Shown here: positions 27,467 to 36,082 of the stretch, one piece after another
How positions within the stretch are numbered: the first letter of the stretch is position 1
Layout of the letters: each line of letters begins with the position of its first letter
Source: Burkholderiales bacterium
Lineage (GTDB): Bacteria; Pseudomonadota; Gammaproteobacteria; Burkholderiales; Burkholderiaceae_F
NCBI GenBank assembly: GCA_020248865.1
Contig: JADCGS010000011.1
Location: 1 to 64,000 of the forward strand
Length of the DNA stretch: 64,000 nt
Direction of reading: 5' to 3'
Program-made: the position numbers and the translations under genes
Notes under the pieces: model-generated
Told to the model about the DNA's origin: nothing
The model's input: the letters and a program-made list of their open reading frames with translations, nothing else
The model's database searches: none

Positions 27467-28248
27467 CCGCAGCGTCGGACGACACCCTGCTCGAGACCCG
27501 CCGGCTCACCAAGGAGTTCAAGGGCTTCGTGGCGGTGAGCCAGGTGGACATGAAGGTGCAGCGCGGGCACATTCACGCGCTGATCGGCCCCAATGGCGCC
27601 GGCAAGACCACCTACTTCAACCTGCTGACCAAGTTTCTGATCCCGACCAGCGGTCACATTCTGTTCAAGGGCCACGACATCACCTTCGAGAAGCCGGCGC
27701 AGATCGCCCGGCGCGGGGTGATCCGCTCGTTCCAGATCTCGGCCACCTTCCCGCACCTGACGGTGCTGCAGAACGTGCGCATCGGCCTGCAGCGGCAACT
27801 GGGTACTTCGCTGCACTTCTGGAAGAGCGAGCGCTCGCTCGAAGGCCTGAATGAACGCGCCATGCAACTGCTCGACACCGTCGGTCTGGCGGACGTGGCC
27901 GACTACGTGACGGTGGAGCTGCCCTATGGCCGCAAGCGCGCGCTTGAGATCGCCACCACCCTGGCCATGGAGCCCGAGCTGATGCTGCTGGACGAGCCCA
28001 CGCAGGGCATGGGGCACGAGGACGTGGAGCGCGTGACCGACCTCATCAAGAAGGTCAGCGCCAACCGCACGATCCTGATGGTCGAACACAACATGAACGT
28101 GGTGGCCAGGATCGCCGACACCATCAGCGTCCTGCAGCGCGGCCAGATCATCGCCGAGGGGCCGTACGAGGTGGTGTCGAAGAACCCGCAGGTGCTGGAG
28201 GCCTACATGGGCAGTGCCGAGGTCGAACTGCAGGGCGCCCATGGCTGA
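27463..28248 (+). CDS. livG: Branched-chain-type ABC transporter ATP-binding protein LivG
   Basis: This 261-residue ATPase has Walker A GPNGAGKT (42-49), Q-loop in IRSFQI (about 91), Walker B ELMLLDEPTQGM (172-183) and H-loop VEHNM. The N-terminal KEFKGFVAVSQVDM and IARRGVIRSFQISATFPHLTVLQNV are LivG-like. The signature is atypical: LPYGR replaces the common LSYGQ/LSGGQ. It starts inside the dehydrogenase stop and overlaps livF by 8 bases. Confidence 0.87.
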   Translation: MTAASDDTLLETRRLTKEFKGFVAVSQVDMKVQRGHIHALIGPNGAGKTTYFNLLTKFLIPTSGHILFKGHDITFEKPAQIARRGVIRSFQISATFPHLTVLQNVRIGLQRQLGTSLHFWKSERSLEGLNERAMQLLDTVGLADVADYVTVELPYGRKRALEIATTLAMEPELMLLDEPTQGMGHEDVERVTDLIKKVSANRTILMVEHNMNVVARIADTISVLQRGQIIAEGPYEVVSKNPQVLEAYMGSAEVELQGAHG

Positions 28249-28990
28249 GCCCGCCGTCAGCCAGGGTGGCACCGGCCTTGACGAGTCGGGCGTCGAGTTC
28301 CTGCGTGTGTCCAACCTGCACGCGTTCTACGGCGAGTCGCACATCCTGCACGGCGTCGACTTCTCGGTGCGGCGCGGCGAGGTGGTCACGCTGCTCGGTC
28401 GCAACGGCGCCGGCCGTACCACCACGCTGAAGGCGATCCTCGGGCTGGTGGGCCGCCGCACCGGGTCGGTCATGATCAACGGGGTGGAGGCGATCGACCT
28501 GCCGCCGCACAAGATCGCCCAGCTCGGTCTGGGCTACTGCCCGGAAGAGCGCGGCATCTTCGCCAGCCTGAGCTGCGAGGAGAACCTGCTGCTGCCGCCG
28601 ACCGTCGCCAGCGGCGGCATGACGCTCGAGGAGATCTACGCCATGTTCCCCAACCTGCGGGAGCGGCGGTCCAGCCCGGGCACGCGCCTGTCCGGCGGCG
28701 AGCAGCAGATGCTGGCGGTGGCGCGCATCCTGCGCACCGGCGCGCGGCTGCTGCTGCTGGACGAGATCTCCGAGGGCCTGGCACCGGTGATCGTGCAGGC
28801 GCTGGCGCGCACCATCCGCACGCTGCGCAGCAAGGGGCTGACCATCGTAATGGTCGAGCAGAACTTCCGCTTCGCCGCGCCGCTGGCCGACCGCTTCTAT
28901 GTCATGGAGCACGGGCGCATTGTCGAAGGCTTTGCCGCAGCACAGCTGCAGGACAAGCGTGCGCTGCTGCATGAGTATCTCGGCGTCTGA
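28241..28990 (+). CDS. livF: Branched-chain-type ABC transporter ATP-binding protein LivF
   Basis: This 249-residue ATPase has the LivF pattern LHAFYGESHILHGVDFSVRRGEVVTLLGRNGAG. The Walker A reads GRNGAGRTTT (53-62): Arg59 stands where the phosphate-binding Lys is expected. The signature LSGGEQQML (150-158), Walker B LLLLDE (170-175) and PEERGIFASLSCEENL are normal. It partners LivG in the transporter. The Arg may be a tolerated subfamily variant or may make this site catalytically weak; sequence alone cannot say. Confidence 0.87.
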   Translation: MAEPAVSQGGTGLDESGVEFLRVSNLHAFYGESHILHGVDFSVRRGEVVTLLGRNGAGRTTTLKAILGLVGRRTGSVMINGVEAIDLPPHKIAQLGLGYCPEERGIFASLSCEENLLLPPTVASGGMTLEEIYAMFPNLRERRSSPGTRLSGGEQQMLAVARILRTGARLLLLDEISEGLAPVIVQALARTIRTLRSKGLTIVMVEQNFRFAAPLADRFYVMEHGRIVEGFAAAQLQDKRALLHEYLGV

Positions 28991-29033
28991 AGGGCGCCGC
29001 CATGTCCGACAACACTCACGGAGGAGAACAACC

Positions 29034-30263
29034 ATGAAACGCACTTTGCTCTCGACGCTGGTGGCCGCGGCCTGCGCGCTCGGCCTGCCGGCCGCGCAGT
29101 CGCAGGTCTCGGACAACGTGGTCAGGATCGGCGTGCTCACCGACATGTCGAGTCTTTACACCGACCTGGCCGGCCGCGGCTCGGAGGTGGCGGCGCGCAT
29201 GGCGGTGGAGGACTTCGGCGCGCAGAAGAAGGGCCTGCGCGTGGAGATCGTCTCGGCCGATCACCAGAACAAGGCGGACGTCGGCTCCAACATCGCGCGC
29301 CAGTGGTACGACGTCGACAAGGTCGACGTGATCGTCGACGTGCCCAACTCCGGTGTGGCGCTGGCGGTCAATCAGATCACGCGCGACAAGGGCAAGGCGT
29401 TCCTGGTGTCGGGCGCCGCCTCGGCGGACCTGACCGGCAAGGCCTGCTCGCCCAACACCATCCACTGGACCTACGACACCTGGATGCTGGCCAACGGCAC
29501 CGGCGAGGCGATCGTCAAGACCGGCGGCGACAGCTGGTTCTTCCTGACCGCCGACTACGCCTTCGGCCACGCGCTCGAGCGCGACACCGAGGCGGTGGTC
29601 ACCCGCAACGGCGGGCGCGTGGTGGGCAAGGTACGCCATCCGCTGAACACGCAGGACTTCTCCTCGTTCCTGCTGCAGGCGCAGTCCTCGCGGGCCAAGA
29701 TCATCGGTCTGGCCAACGCCGGCGGCGACACCACCAACTCGATCAAGCAGGCGGCCGAGTTCGGCATTGTCAAGGGCGGGCAGAACCTGGCCGGCCTGCT
29801 GGTGTTCCTGACCGACGTGCATGCTCTCGGCCTGCCGACTGCGCAGGGGCTGATCCTGACCGAGACCTTCTACTGGGACATGAACGACCAGACGCGCGCC
29901 TTTGCCCGGCGCTTCGCCGCGGCCAACCGCGGCATCCACCCGACCATGGTGCACGCGGGCGTGTACTCCTCGGTGCTGCACTACCTGAAGGCGGTCGAGG
30001 CGGCCAAGACCGACGACGGCACCCGGATCATCGCGCAGATGAAGTCGATGCCGACCGACGACCCGCTGTTCGGCAAGGGCAGCGTTCGCGCCGACGGCCG
30101 CAAGATCCACCCGGCCTACCTGATGGAGGTCAAGCGGCCCGCCGAGAGCAAGGGGGCGTGGGACTACCACCGTCTGCGCGCCACCATCCCGGCCGAGCGC
30201 GCCTTCCGCCCGCTGGCCGACGGCGGCTGCCCGCTGGTGGGCGCCAGCGAAGCCAAGAAGTGA
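29034..30263 (+). CDS. livK: Branched-chain-type ABC transporter substrate-binding protein
   Basis: This 409-residue receptor (peripla_BP_6 type) starts MKRTLLSTLVAAACALGLPAAQSQ with a signal peptide of about 23 residues. GGAGGAG lies 7-13 bases before the ATG. RIGVLTDMSSLYTDLAGRGSEVAARMAVEDFG and IVDVPNSGVALAVNQITRDKGKAFLVSGAASADLTG are family blocks. Members of this subgroup bind aromatic acids, amides or amino acids. The ligand may be related to the co-transcribed dehydrogenase, but this is inference. Confidence 0.87.
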   Translation: MKRTLLSTLVAAACALGLPAAQSQVSDNVVRIGVLTDMSSLYTDLAGRGSEVAARMAVEDFGAQKKGLRVEIVSADHQNKADVGSNIARQWYDVDKVDVIVDVPNSGVALAVNQITRDKGKAFLVSGAASADLTGKACSPNTIHWTYDTWMLANGTGEAIVKTGGDSWFFLTADYAFGHALERDTEAVVTRNGGRVVGKVRHPLNTQDFSSFLLQAQSSRAKIIGLANAGGDTTNSIKQAAEFGIVKGGQNLAGLLVFLTDVHALGLPTAQGLILTETFYWDMNDQTRAFARRFAAANRGIHPTMVHAGVYSSVLHYLKAVEAAKTDDGTRIIAQMKSMPTDDPLFGKGSVRADGRKIHPAYLMEVKRPAESKGAWDYHRLRATIPAERAFRPLADGGCPLVGASEAKK

Positions 30264-30391
30264 AAGGCAGGCTCGCGGGCTGAACCGGGACGCTGTGGGG
30301 TTGCTCGGGGGCCGCGCCTGGCGCCGCCCCTGAGCCCGGCGCCCGGGCGCCGGCCAGCAGCGACGGTCGGTCCACGACCCGCACGCACGCC

Positions 30392-31276
30392 ATGGAGATC
30401 TTCGGCATCCCCACGCAGGCCCTGTTCGGGCAGCTGCTGATCGGCCTCATCAACGGCTCGTTCTACGCCCTGCTGTCGCTCGGGCTGGCGGTGATCTTCG
30501 GCTTGCTCAACATCATCAACTTCACTCACGGCGCGCAGTACATGATGGGTGCGTTCTGCGCCTATCTGCTGCTGCACTGGCTGGGGCTGGGCTACTGGTG
30601 GTCGCTCGCGATCGCGCCGCTGCTGGTGGGGGCCACCGGCGTGCTGATCGAGCGCACGATGCTGTCGCGCCTGTACAAGCTCGACCACCTGTACGGCCTG
30701 CTGCTGACCTTCGGTCTGGCGCTGATCATCCAGGGCCTGTTCCGCAACGAGTTCGGCTCTTCGGGACTGCCGTACGCGATGCCGCAGGAGCTGCGCGGCG
30801 GCCAGAACCTGGGCTTCATGTTCCTGCCCAACTACCGCGCCTGGGTGATCGTCGCCTCGCTGGTGGTCTGCCTGTCGACCTGGTATGTGATCGAGCGCAC
30901 CAAGCTGGGCAGCTACCTGCGCGCGGCCACCGAGAACCCGGCGCTGGTTCAGGCCTTCGGCATCAACGTGCCGCGCATGATCACGCTGACCTACGGCTTC
31001 GGCGTGGCGCTGGCCGGGCTGGCCGGCGTGATGGCGGCTCCCATCTACCAGGTGAGTCCGCAGATGGGGGCGGATCTCATCATCGTGGTGTTTGCCGTGG
31101 TGGTGATCGGCGGCATGGGCTCGATCATGGGCTCGATCGTCACCGGTTTCGCGCTCGGTCTGGTGGAGGGACTGACCAAGGTGTTCTACCCGGAAGCCTC
31201 CAACATCGTGATCTTCGTGATCATGGCCATCGTGCTGCTGATCCGGCCGGCCGGCCTGTTCGGCACTCAGAAGTAG
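30392..31276 (+). CDS. livH: Branched-chain-type ABC transporter permease LivH
   Basis: This 294-residue permease has about eight helices and the LivH blocks LINGSFYALLSLGLAVIFGLLNIINFTHGAQYMMGAF, GLLLTFGLALIIQGLFRNEFG and RAATENPALVQAFGINVPRMI. VVVIGGMGSIMGSIVTGFALGLVEG is the conserved C-terminal segment. A 128-bp gap separates it from the receptor gene, but it is in the same direction and followed 11 bases later by livM. Confidence 0.9.
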   Translation: MEIFGIPTQALFGQLLIGLINGSFYALLSLGLAVIFGLLNIINFTHGAQYMMGAFCAYLLLHWLGLGYWWSLAIAPLLVGATGVLIERTMLSRLYKLDHLYGLLLTFGLALIIQGLFRNEFGSSGLPYAMPQELRGGQNLGFMFLPNYRAWVIVASLVVCLSTWYVIERTKLGSYLRAATENPALVQAFGINVPRMITLTYGFGVALAGLAGVMAAPIYQVSPQMGADLIIVVFAVVVIGGMGSIMGSIVTGFALGLVEGLTKVFYPEASNIVIFVIMAIVLLIRPAGLFGTQK

Positions 31277-31287
31277 GAGCGCCCGAC

Positions 31288-32259
31288 ATGGCGGCCGGTA
31301 CCCCGACCCTTGCAGCGGCGACGCGCAGCGCCGATCCGCTGGTGCACCAGCGCCTCGTGTTTCTGGCGATGCTCGCGTTCTTCCTGGTGGCGCCGACGGT
31401 GATCTACCCGGTGTTCCTGATGAAGGTGATGTGCTTTGCGCTGTTTGCCTGCGCCTTCAACCTGCTGATCGGTTACGTCGGCCTGCTGTCCTTCGGCCAC
31501 GCCATGTTCTTCGGTCTGGCGAGCTACGTGGCGGCGCACGGCGCCAAGGTGTGGGGCCTGACGCCCGAGCTGGCCGTGCTGGCCGGGACCGCCAGCGCGG
31601 GCGCGCTCGGCATGCTGGTGGGCGCGCTGGCGATTCGCCGCCAGGGCATCTACTTCGCGATGATCACGCTGGCACTGTCGCAGATGGTGTTCTTCTTCTG
31701 CCTGCAGGCGCCGTTCACCGGCGGCGAAGACGGCATCCAGGCGGTGCCGCGTGGCCGCCTGTTCGGTCTGATCGACCTGTCGAGCACCTGGGCGATGTAT
31801 GCCTTCGTCTGTGCGGTGTTCTTCGGCGGCTTCCTGTTGATCTACCGCATCGTCCACTCTCCCTTCGGCCAGGTGCTCAAGGCGATCCGCGAGAACGAGA
31901 GCCGCGCGGTATCGCTCGGCTACGACGTGGACCGCTACAAGCTGCTGGCGTTTGTGCTCAGCGCCACGCTGGCCGGCCTGGCGGGCGCGACCAAAGCCAT
32001 CGTGTTCCAGCTCGCCTCGCTGACCGACGTGCACTGGACCATGTCGGGCGAGGTGGTGCTGATGACGCTGCTGGGCGGCCTGGGCACCATTTTCGGCCCG
32101 GTCGTCGGCGCGGCGGTCATCATCACGATGCAGAACTATCTGGCGCAGCTCGGAGCCTGGGTGACCGTGGTGCAGGGCGTGATCTTCGTGGTGTGTGTGC
32201 TGGCGTTCCGGCGCGGCATCGTCGGCGAGATCGGCCATGCCCTGAAGCGGCCCCTGTAG
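31288..32259 (+). CDS. livM: Branched-chain-type ABC transporter permease LivM
   Basis: This 323-residue permease carries LLIGYVGLLSFGHAMFFGLASYVAAH (about 57-82), the LivM hallmark GYVGLLSFGHA. Also present are RRQGIYFAMITLALSQMVFF, KAIRENESRAVSLGYDVDRYKLLAFVLSATLAGLAGA and LLGGLGTIFGPVVGAAVI. It heterodimerises with LivH. It ends the operon; no clear terminator follows. Confidence 0.9.
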   Translation: MAAGTPTLAAATRSADPLVHQRLVFLAMLAFFLVAPTVIYPVFLMKVMCFALFACAFNLLIGYVGLLSFGHAMFFGLASYVAAHGAKVWGLTPELAVLAGTASAGALGMLVGALAIRRQGIYFAMITLALSQMVFFFCLQAPFTGGEDGIQAVPRGRLFGLIDLSSTWAMYAFVCAVFFGGFLLIYRIVHSPFGQVLKAIRENESRAVSLGYDVDRYKLLAFVLSATLAGLAGATKAIVFQLASLTDVHWTMSGEVVLMTLLGGLGTIFGPVVGAAVIITMQNYLAQLGAWVTVVQGVIFVVCVLAFRRGIVGEIGHALKRPL

Positions 32260-32596
32260 CGCGACGGCCGACGTTTTGCTCGGCTACGATGCCTGGAGTC
32301 AGCGGGCTCGTTGGGCGCCTGTGTGGCGTGGCCGGTCAACTGAATCGGTTAGCCCGTCGAGGCACTGGTCGGGCTGCCGATTGATCTGAGGGCCGATACA
32401 CTTTGCAACTGTCGCTGCTGCTCATGTCTCAGCGACGCGATCGAAGTTCAATTGAGCGCCGCGCGCTTTGCCGATTCACGGCCTGCGCTGCGGCAAGCGG
32501 GATCGACGCATGGCACTCGGCGAGCGTGGCCGCAAGCAGGGCAATGACGCTCGGCGCAACCCTCGTTGGGAGGCCGCGCCGCGGACCGACTTCGCC
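32260..32596. other. Intergenic region before the AsmA-like gene
   Basis: About 340 bases without a supported gene. The frame continuing upstream from the AsmA-like gene looks noncoding. No terminator for the liv operon and no clear promoter pair was found; TACACT at 32397-32402 is a possible -10. Confidence 0.4.
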
Positions 32597-33979
32597 ATGA
32601 CGACGGTCAACGTGCCTGATCGCCTTGACGTGCAGGAACTGCGCGCGCGTGAGGACGAGGACGTTCGGCCCGCGCGGCGTTCCTCTGGCATTGATCGCTA
32701 TACCTTGGGACTTTGGTTTCGCCGCTTGCTCGCGCTGACTGCGCTAGGAGCGCTCGTCTTCTTCGGTTACCGCGCGTTCAAGCCGATCTATGAGGATCTC
32801 GCCGCGCCGCGCATCGCCGAGCGCCTGACGCGCAGCCTGGGGCAGCGCGTCATGGTGGGCGAGTCGTCTGTCGAATTCACCCGCGCGCCGCGATTGGTGC
32901 TGCGCAATGTTGACGTGGCAGGTGTGTTGCGGATCGACGAGGTCGGGCTCGGCTTCAGTTCGTTGGAGGTGGCTCGCTCCATCCGCAGTCCCAACTGGTC
33001 TTGGGGCGAGGCGACGGTGCCGTCGCTGGATCTCACACATGACCAGGTGCTTGCGTTGGTGGACGCGCTGCCTGGGCTGACGGCAGCTCTGCCTCGGTCG
33101 GTGTCGTTGTTGCGTCTGGCTTCGGTTGGGTTTCCCGAGTATCCCTTGTTGCCAGGTCGGTACGAAGTCATCCTGAGGCGTCAGGATGACAGTCGCTTCG
33201 GGCCGATCCAGCTTCAGGCCGAGGCTGGTGATAGTCGACTGCGCATGCGCCTGACACCGCGTCCGGACAGCGAACTCGGGTTTCAGCTTGACGCGGCGAA
33301 CTGGCAAGCACCGGTTGGGCCAAGCGTTGCCTGGACTGACGTGGCGGCGACGGGCTACCTCGGTCCACGCTATATCGTGGTTGAGAACCTGACGGGCTCG
33401 GGGCCCTATGGCGTAGTCCAAGGTGCTGCGGCCGCGGGCTATGACCTTGAGTGGGCACTCACAGGCGCAGGCCGCGCCATCAACATCGACCTCGAGGCGG
33501 TTTTTCGCCATCTGCGAGGGCCATCGCCAGCCGGATCCAACGAGGGCTCCACGCTGCGTGTGCCGATGACTGGCCTGGCAACCATGGATCTGCGGCTTTC
33601 GGGTCGGGCGTCCGCGCTGTCCGACGCGATTGCAAGGGCCAGCCTTGGCGGCCCGGTAGACGTGCGGTACGCGCAGCTGAACGGCATTAATCTGGGATTG
33701 CTGGCTACTCAGGGCCTTGGCGCCGGCGCCGGCGGCGCGGGTGGAGGGGTGACGCGCTTCGGCGAGTTGAACGCCGTGATGTCAGCGAGTGGTAATCGGA
33801 TCGTGTTCAGCAACATCAGGGGTCGTGCGGGCGCCATGGCTGCGCGCGGCGAAGTGGTCGCCAACGACGATCTTTCGCTCGAGGGTGCGGTTCGTGTCGA
33901 TCTGGGGACCACACGGGTGGTGGCGCCTTACAGTCTGCGCATCCGCGGCAACGTGCTCGCCCCCGAGTTTCTCCCCTAG
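32597..33979 (+). CDS. AsmA-like membrane-anchored protein
   Basis: This 460-residue protein has one N-terminal transmembrane helix (about 42-60) after a charged cytoplasmic leader, then a long periplasmic part. SLGQRVMVGESSVEFTRAPRLVLRNVDVAG (about 75-105) is typical of AsmA-type repeating-beta-groove proteins. The C-terminal LNGINLGLLATQGLG ... TRFGELNAVMSASGNRIVFSNIRGRAG ... EGAVRVDLG fits the AsmA C-terminal domain. Such proteins are linked to outer-membrane lipid homeostasis. Its codons use T and A at third positions more than neighbours do. It is shorter than classic AsmA; confidence in the family is moderate. Confidence 0.6.
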   Translation: MTTVNVPDRLDVQELRAREDEDVRPARRSSGIDRYTLGLWFRRLLALTALGALVFFGYRAFKPIYEDLAAPRIAERLTRSLGQRVMVGESSVEFTRAPRLVLRNVDVAGVLRIDEVGLGFSSLEVARSIRSPNWSWGEATVPSLDLTHDQVLALVDALPGLTAALPRSVSLLRLASVGFPEYPLLPGRYEVILRRQDDSRFGPIQLQAEAGDSRLRMRLTPRPDSELGFQLDAANWQAPVGPSVAWTDVAATGYLGPRYIVVENLTGSGPYGVVQGAAAAGYDLEWALTGAGRAINIDLEAVFRHLRGPSPAGSNEGSTLRVPMTGLATMDLRLSGRASALSDAIARASLGGPVDVRYAQLNGINLGLLATQGLGAGAGGAGGGVTRFGELNAVMSASGNRIVFSNIRGRAGAMAARGEVVANDDLSLEGAVRVDLGTTRVVAPYSLRIRGNVLAPEFLP

Positions 33980-34005
33980 TTTGGATCGGTGACTCCGCAG
34001 CGGTG

Positions 34006-34021
34006 TGTTTCACGTGGAACG
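34006..34021 (+). promoter_or_regulatory. parS centromere site 1
   Basis: TGTTTCACGTGGAACG matches the bacterial parS consensus TGTTNCACGTGNAACA at all fixed positions except the last. It lies 127 bases before mnmG and about 6 kb from parAB. ParB should load here. Confidence 0.88.
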
Positions 34022-34034
34022 GTGGATGGCCCGC

Positions 34035-34050
34035 AGTTCCACGTGAAACA
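34035..34050 (-). promoter_or_regulatory. parS centromere site 2
   Basis: AGTTCCACGTGAAACA is the inverted partner of site 1, 13 bases away, with the same 15-base core GTGTTTCACGTGGAAC extended outward. Two facing sites in one intergenic region form a compact ParB nucleation point. Confidence 0.88.
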
Positions 34051-34099
34051 CCGCCGAGTCGGCTCGGCGAGCGCCACTTCGCGTGACTGCCGGCTTCCC

Positions 34100-34105
34100 T
34101 ATACT
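34100..34105 (+). promoter_or_regulatory. Candidate -10 box of mnmG
   Basis: TATACT lies 42 bases before the mnmG ATG and 50 bases after the second parS site. The -35 is poor. Confidence 0.45.
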
Positions 34106-34147
34106 GCGCGGCCCAGTGACACTGCCCCTCAACAGCGCGCCCCGGCC

Positions 34148-36082
34148 ATGCATTTCCCGAACCAGTTCGACGTCATCGTGATCGGTGGTGGGCATGCCGG
34201 CACCGAGGCCTGTCTGGCGGCTGCGCGCATGGGGTTGCGGACGCTGCTACTCACGCACAACCTCGAAACGCTGGGCCAGATGTCGTGTAACCCGTCGATC
34301 GGCGGCATCGGCAAGGGGCACTTGGTCAAGGAAGTTGATGCGCTGAGCGGCGCGATGGCGGCGGCCACCGATGAGGCCGGGATCCAGTTCCGGATCCTCA
34401 ACCGTTCCAAGGGCCCTGCCGTGCGGGCGACGCGGGCGCAGGCCGACCGCGTGCTCTATCGCCGCGCCATCCGCAGTCGCCTCGAGAACCAGTCCAACCT
34501 GCTGCTGTTCCAGCAACCGGTGGACGACCTGCTGGTCGAGGGCAACCGCGTCGTTGGCGCCGTGACGCAGTCCGGCATCCAGTTCCGTGGACATGCGGTC
34601 GTGCTGACCGCCGGCACCTTCCTCAACGGCCTGATCCACATCGGCTTGCAGAACTATGCGGCTGGCCGGGCGGGCGATCCGCCGGCGGTGTCGCTGGCGG
34701 CGCGGCTCAAGGAGCTGAAGCTGCCGCAGGGGCGGCTCAAGACCGGTACACCGCCGCGCATCGACGGCCGCACCATCGATTTTTCCCAATGCGAGGAGCA
34801 GCCCGGCGACCTCGACCCGGTGCCGGTCTTCTCGTTCCTGGGCCGAGCCGACCAGCACCCGCCGCAGGTGCCGTGCTGGATCACCCACACCAATGCGGCC
34901 ACGCATGACGTCATCCGCGCCAACCTCGACCGCAGCCCGATGTACGCGGGGGCGATCGAAGGGGTGGGGCCACGCTATTGCCCGTCGATCGAGGACAAGA
35001 TCCACCGCTTTGCCGACAAGGCGAGCCATCAGATTTTCCTGGAGCCCGAGGGACTGACGACGCACGAGGTCTATCCGAACGGGATCTCGACCAGTCTGCC
35101 ATTCGACGTGCAGTTGCAGATCGTCCGCTCGATGAAGGGCCTGGAGCAGGCCCACATCCTGCGGCCCGGCTATGCGATCGAGTACGACTACTTCGACCCG
35201 CGCGAGCTGAAGTCCTCGCTCGAGACCAAGGGGATCGAGAACCTGTTCTTTGCCGGTCAGATCAACGGCACGACCGGCTACGAGGAAGCGGCGGCGCAGG
35301 GCCTGCTGGCCGGCATCAACGCGGCGCTGAGGGTACGGGGACGCGCCGCCTGGTGTCCGCGCCGCGACCAGGCCTACCTGGGCGTGCTGGTGGACGACCT
35401 CGTCACGCGCGGGGTGGCCGAGCCCTACCGGATGTTCACGAGCCGCGCCGAGTACCGGCTCAGCCTGCGCGAAGACAACGCCGACGAGCGATTGACCGAG
35501 ACCGGACGCGAGCTGGGCCTGGTCGACGACACGCGCTGGGATGCGTTCAATCGCAAGCGCGACGCCGTTGCACGCGAGCTGGAGCGCCTCAAGACTATAT
35601 GGGTGAATCCTCGCATTCTCGGAGATGACGAATCGGCGCGGGTTTTCGGCAAGCCGATCGAGCGCGAGTACACACTCCTGGACCTGTTGAAGCGGCCCGA
35701 AGTGAGCTACGACCAGCTGCTCACGCTGCGGGCGCCAGACGGTGCGGCGCTCGGCGGGCCGCCGGCCGACGGTGCCGATGATCCCCAGGCCGCCGGGCAG
35801 GTGGAGATCCGCGTCAAGTACGCCGGCTACATCGCGCGCCAGCAGGACGAAGTGGCGCGGCACGAGTCAGCCGAGACCACCCGCATCCCGGCCGACCTCG
35901 ATTACGCGCAGGTGCGCGGCCTGTCCCATGAGGTGCGGCAGAAACTGGCGCGGCAGCGGCCCGAGACCATCGGCCAGGCGTCACGCATCTCCGGCATCAC
36001 GCCGGCGGCGATCTCGCTGCTGATCGTGCATGTGAAGCGCCTGAACCGCGCCGGCGGCGGCGCCGAGCGCAGCGCCGCCTAG
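34148..36082 (+). CDS. mnmG: tRNA uridine 5-carboxymethylaminomethyl modification enzyme, FAD subunit
   Basis: This 644-residue protein (GidA) works with MnmE to add carboxymethylaminomethyl to the wobble uridine of certain tRNAs. FAD-binding [10 protein letters not shown] (12-21), [23 protein letters not shown]-type block (here ...DALSG) and [15 protein letters not shown] are family signatures. [23 protein letters not shown] and the C-terminal YAGYIARQ are also present. The ATG at 34148 is chosen because [18 protein letters not shown] is the normal start; the frame upstream covers the parS sites. The stop shares CTAG with the convergent perM-like gene. Confidence 0.96.
   Translation: MHFPNQFDVIVIGGGHAGTEACLAAARMGLRTLLLTHNLETLGQMSCNPSIGGIGKGHLVKEVDALSGAMAAATDEAGIQFRILNRSKGPAVRATRAQADRVLYRRAIRSRLENQSNLLLFQQPVDDLLVEGNRVVGAVTQSGIQFRGHAVVLTAGTFLNGLIHIGLQNYAAGRAGDPPAVSLAARLKELKLPQGRLKTGTPPRIDGRTIDFSQCEEQPGDLDPVPVFSFLGRADQHPPQVPCWITHTNAATHDVIRANLDRSPMYAGAIEGVGPRYCPSIEDKIHRFADKASHQIFLEPEGLTTHEVYPNGISTSLPFDVQLQIVRSMKGLEQAHILRPGYAIEYDYFDPRELKSSLETKGIENLFFAGQINGTTGYEEAAAQGLLAGINAALRVRGRAAWCPRRDQAYLGVLVDDLVTRGVAEPYRMFTSRAEYRLSLREDNADERLTETGRELGLVDDTRWDAFNRKRDAVARELERLKTIWVNPRILGDDESARVFGKPIEREYTLLDLLKRPEVSYDQLLTLRAPDGAALGGPPADGADDPQAAGQVEIRVKYAGYIARQQDEVARHESAETTRIPADLDYAQVRGLSHEVRQKLARQRPETIGQASRISGITPAAISLLIVHVKRLNRAGGGAERSAA

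Noticed and set aside
14561-32560. Similar stretches near 14585 and 32497 (both with GCGGGATCGACGC)
   Set aside because: The match is short and breaks up quickly; too weak to call a repeat family.
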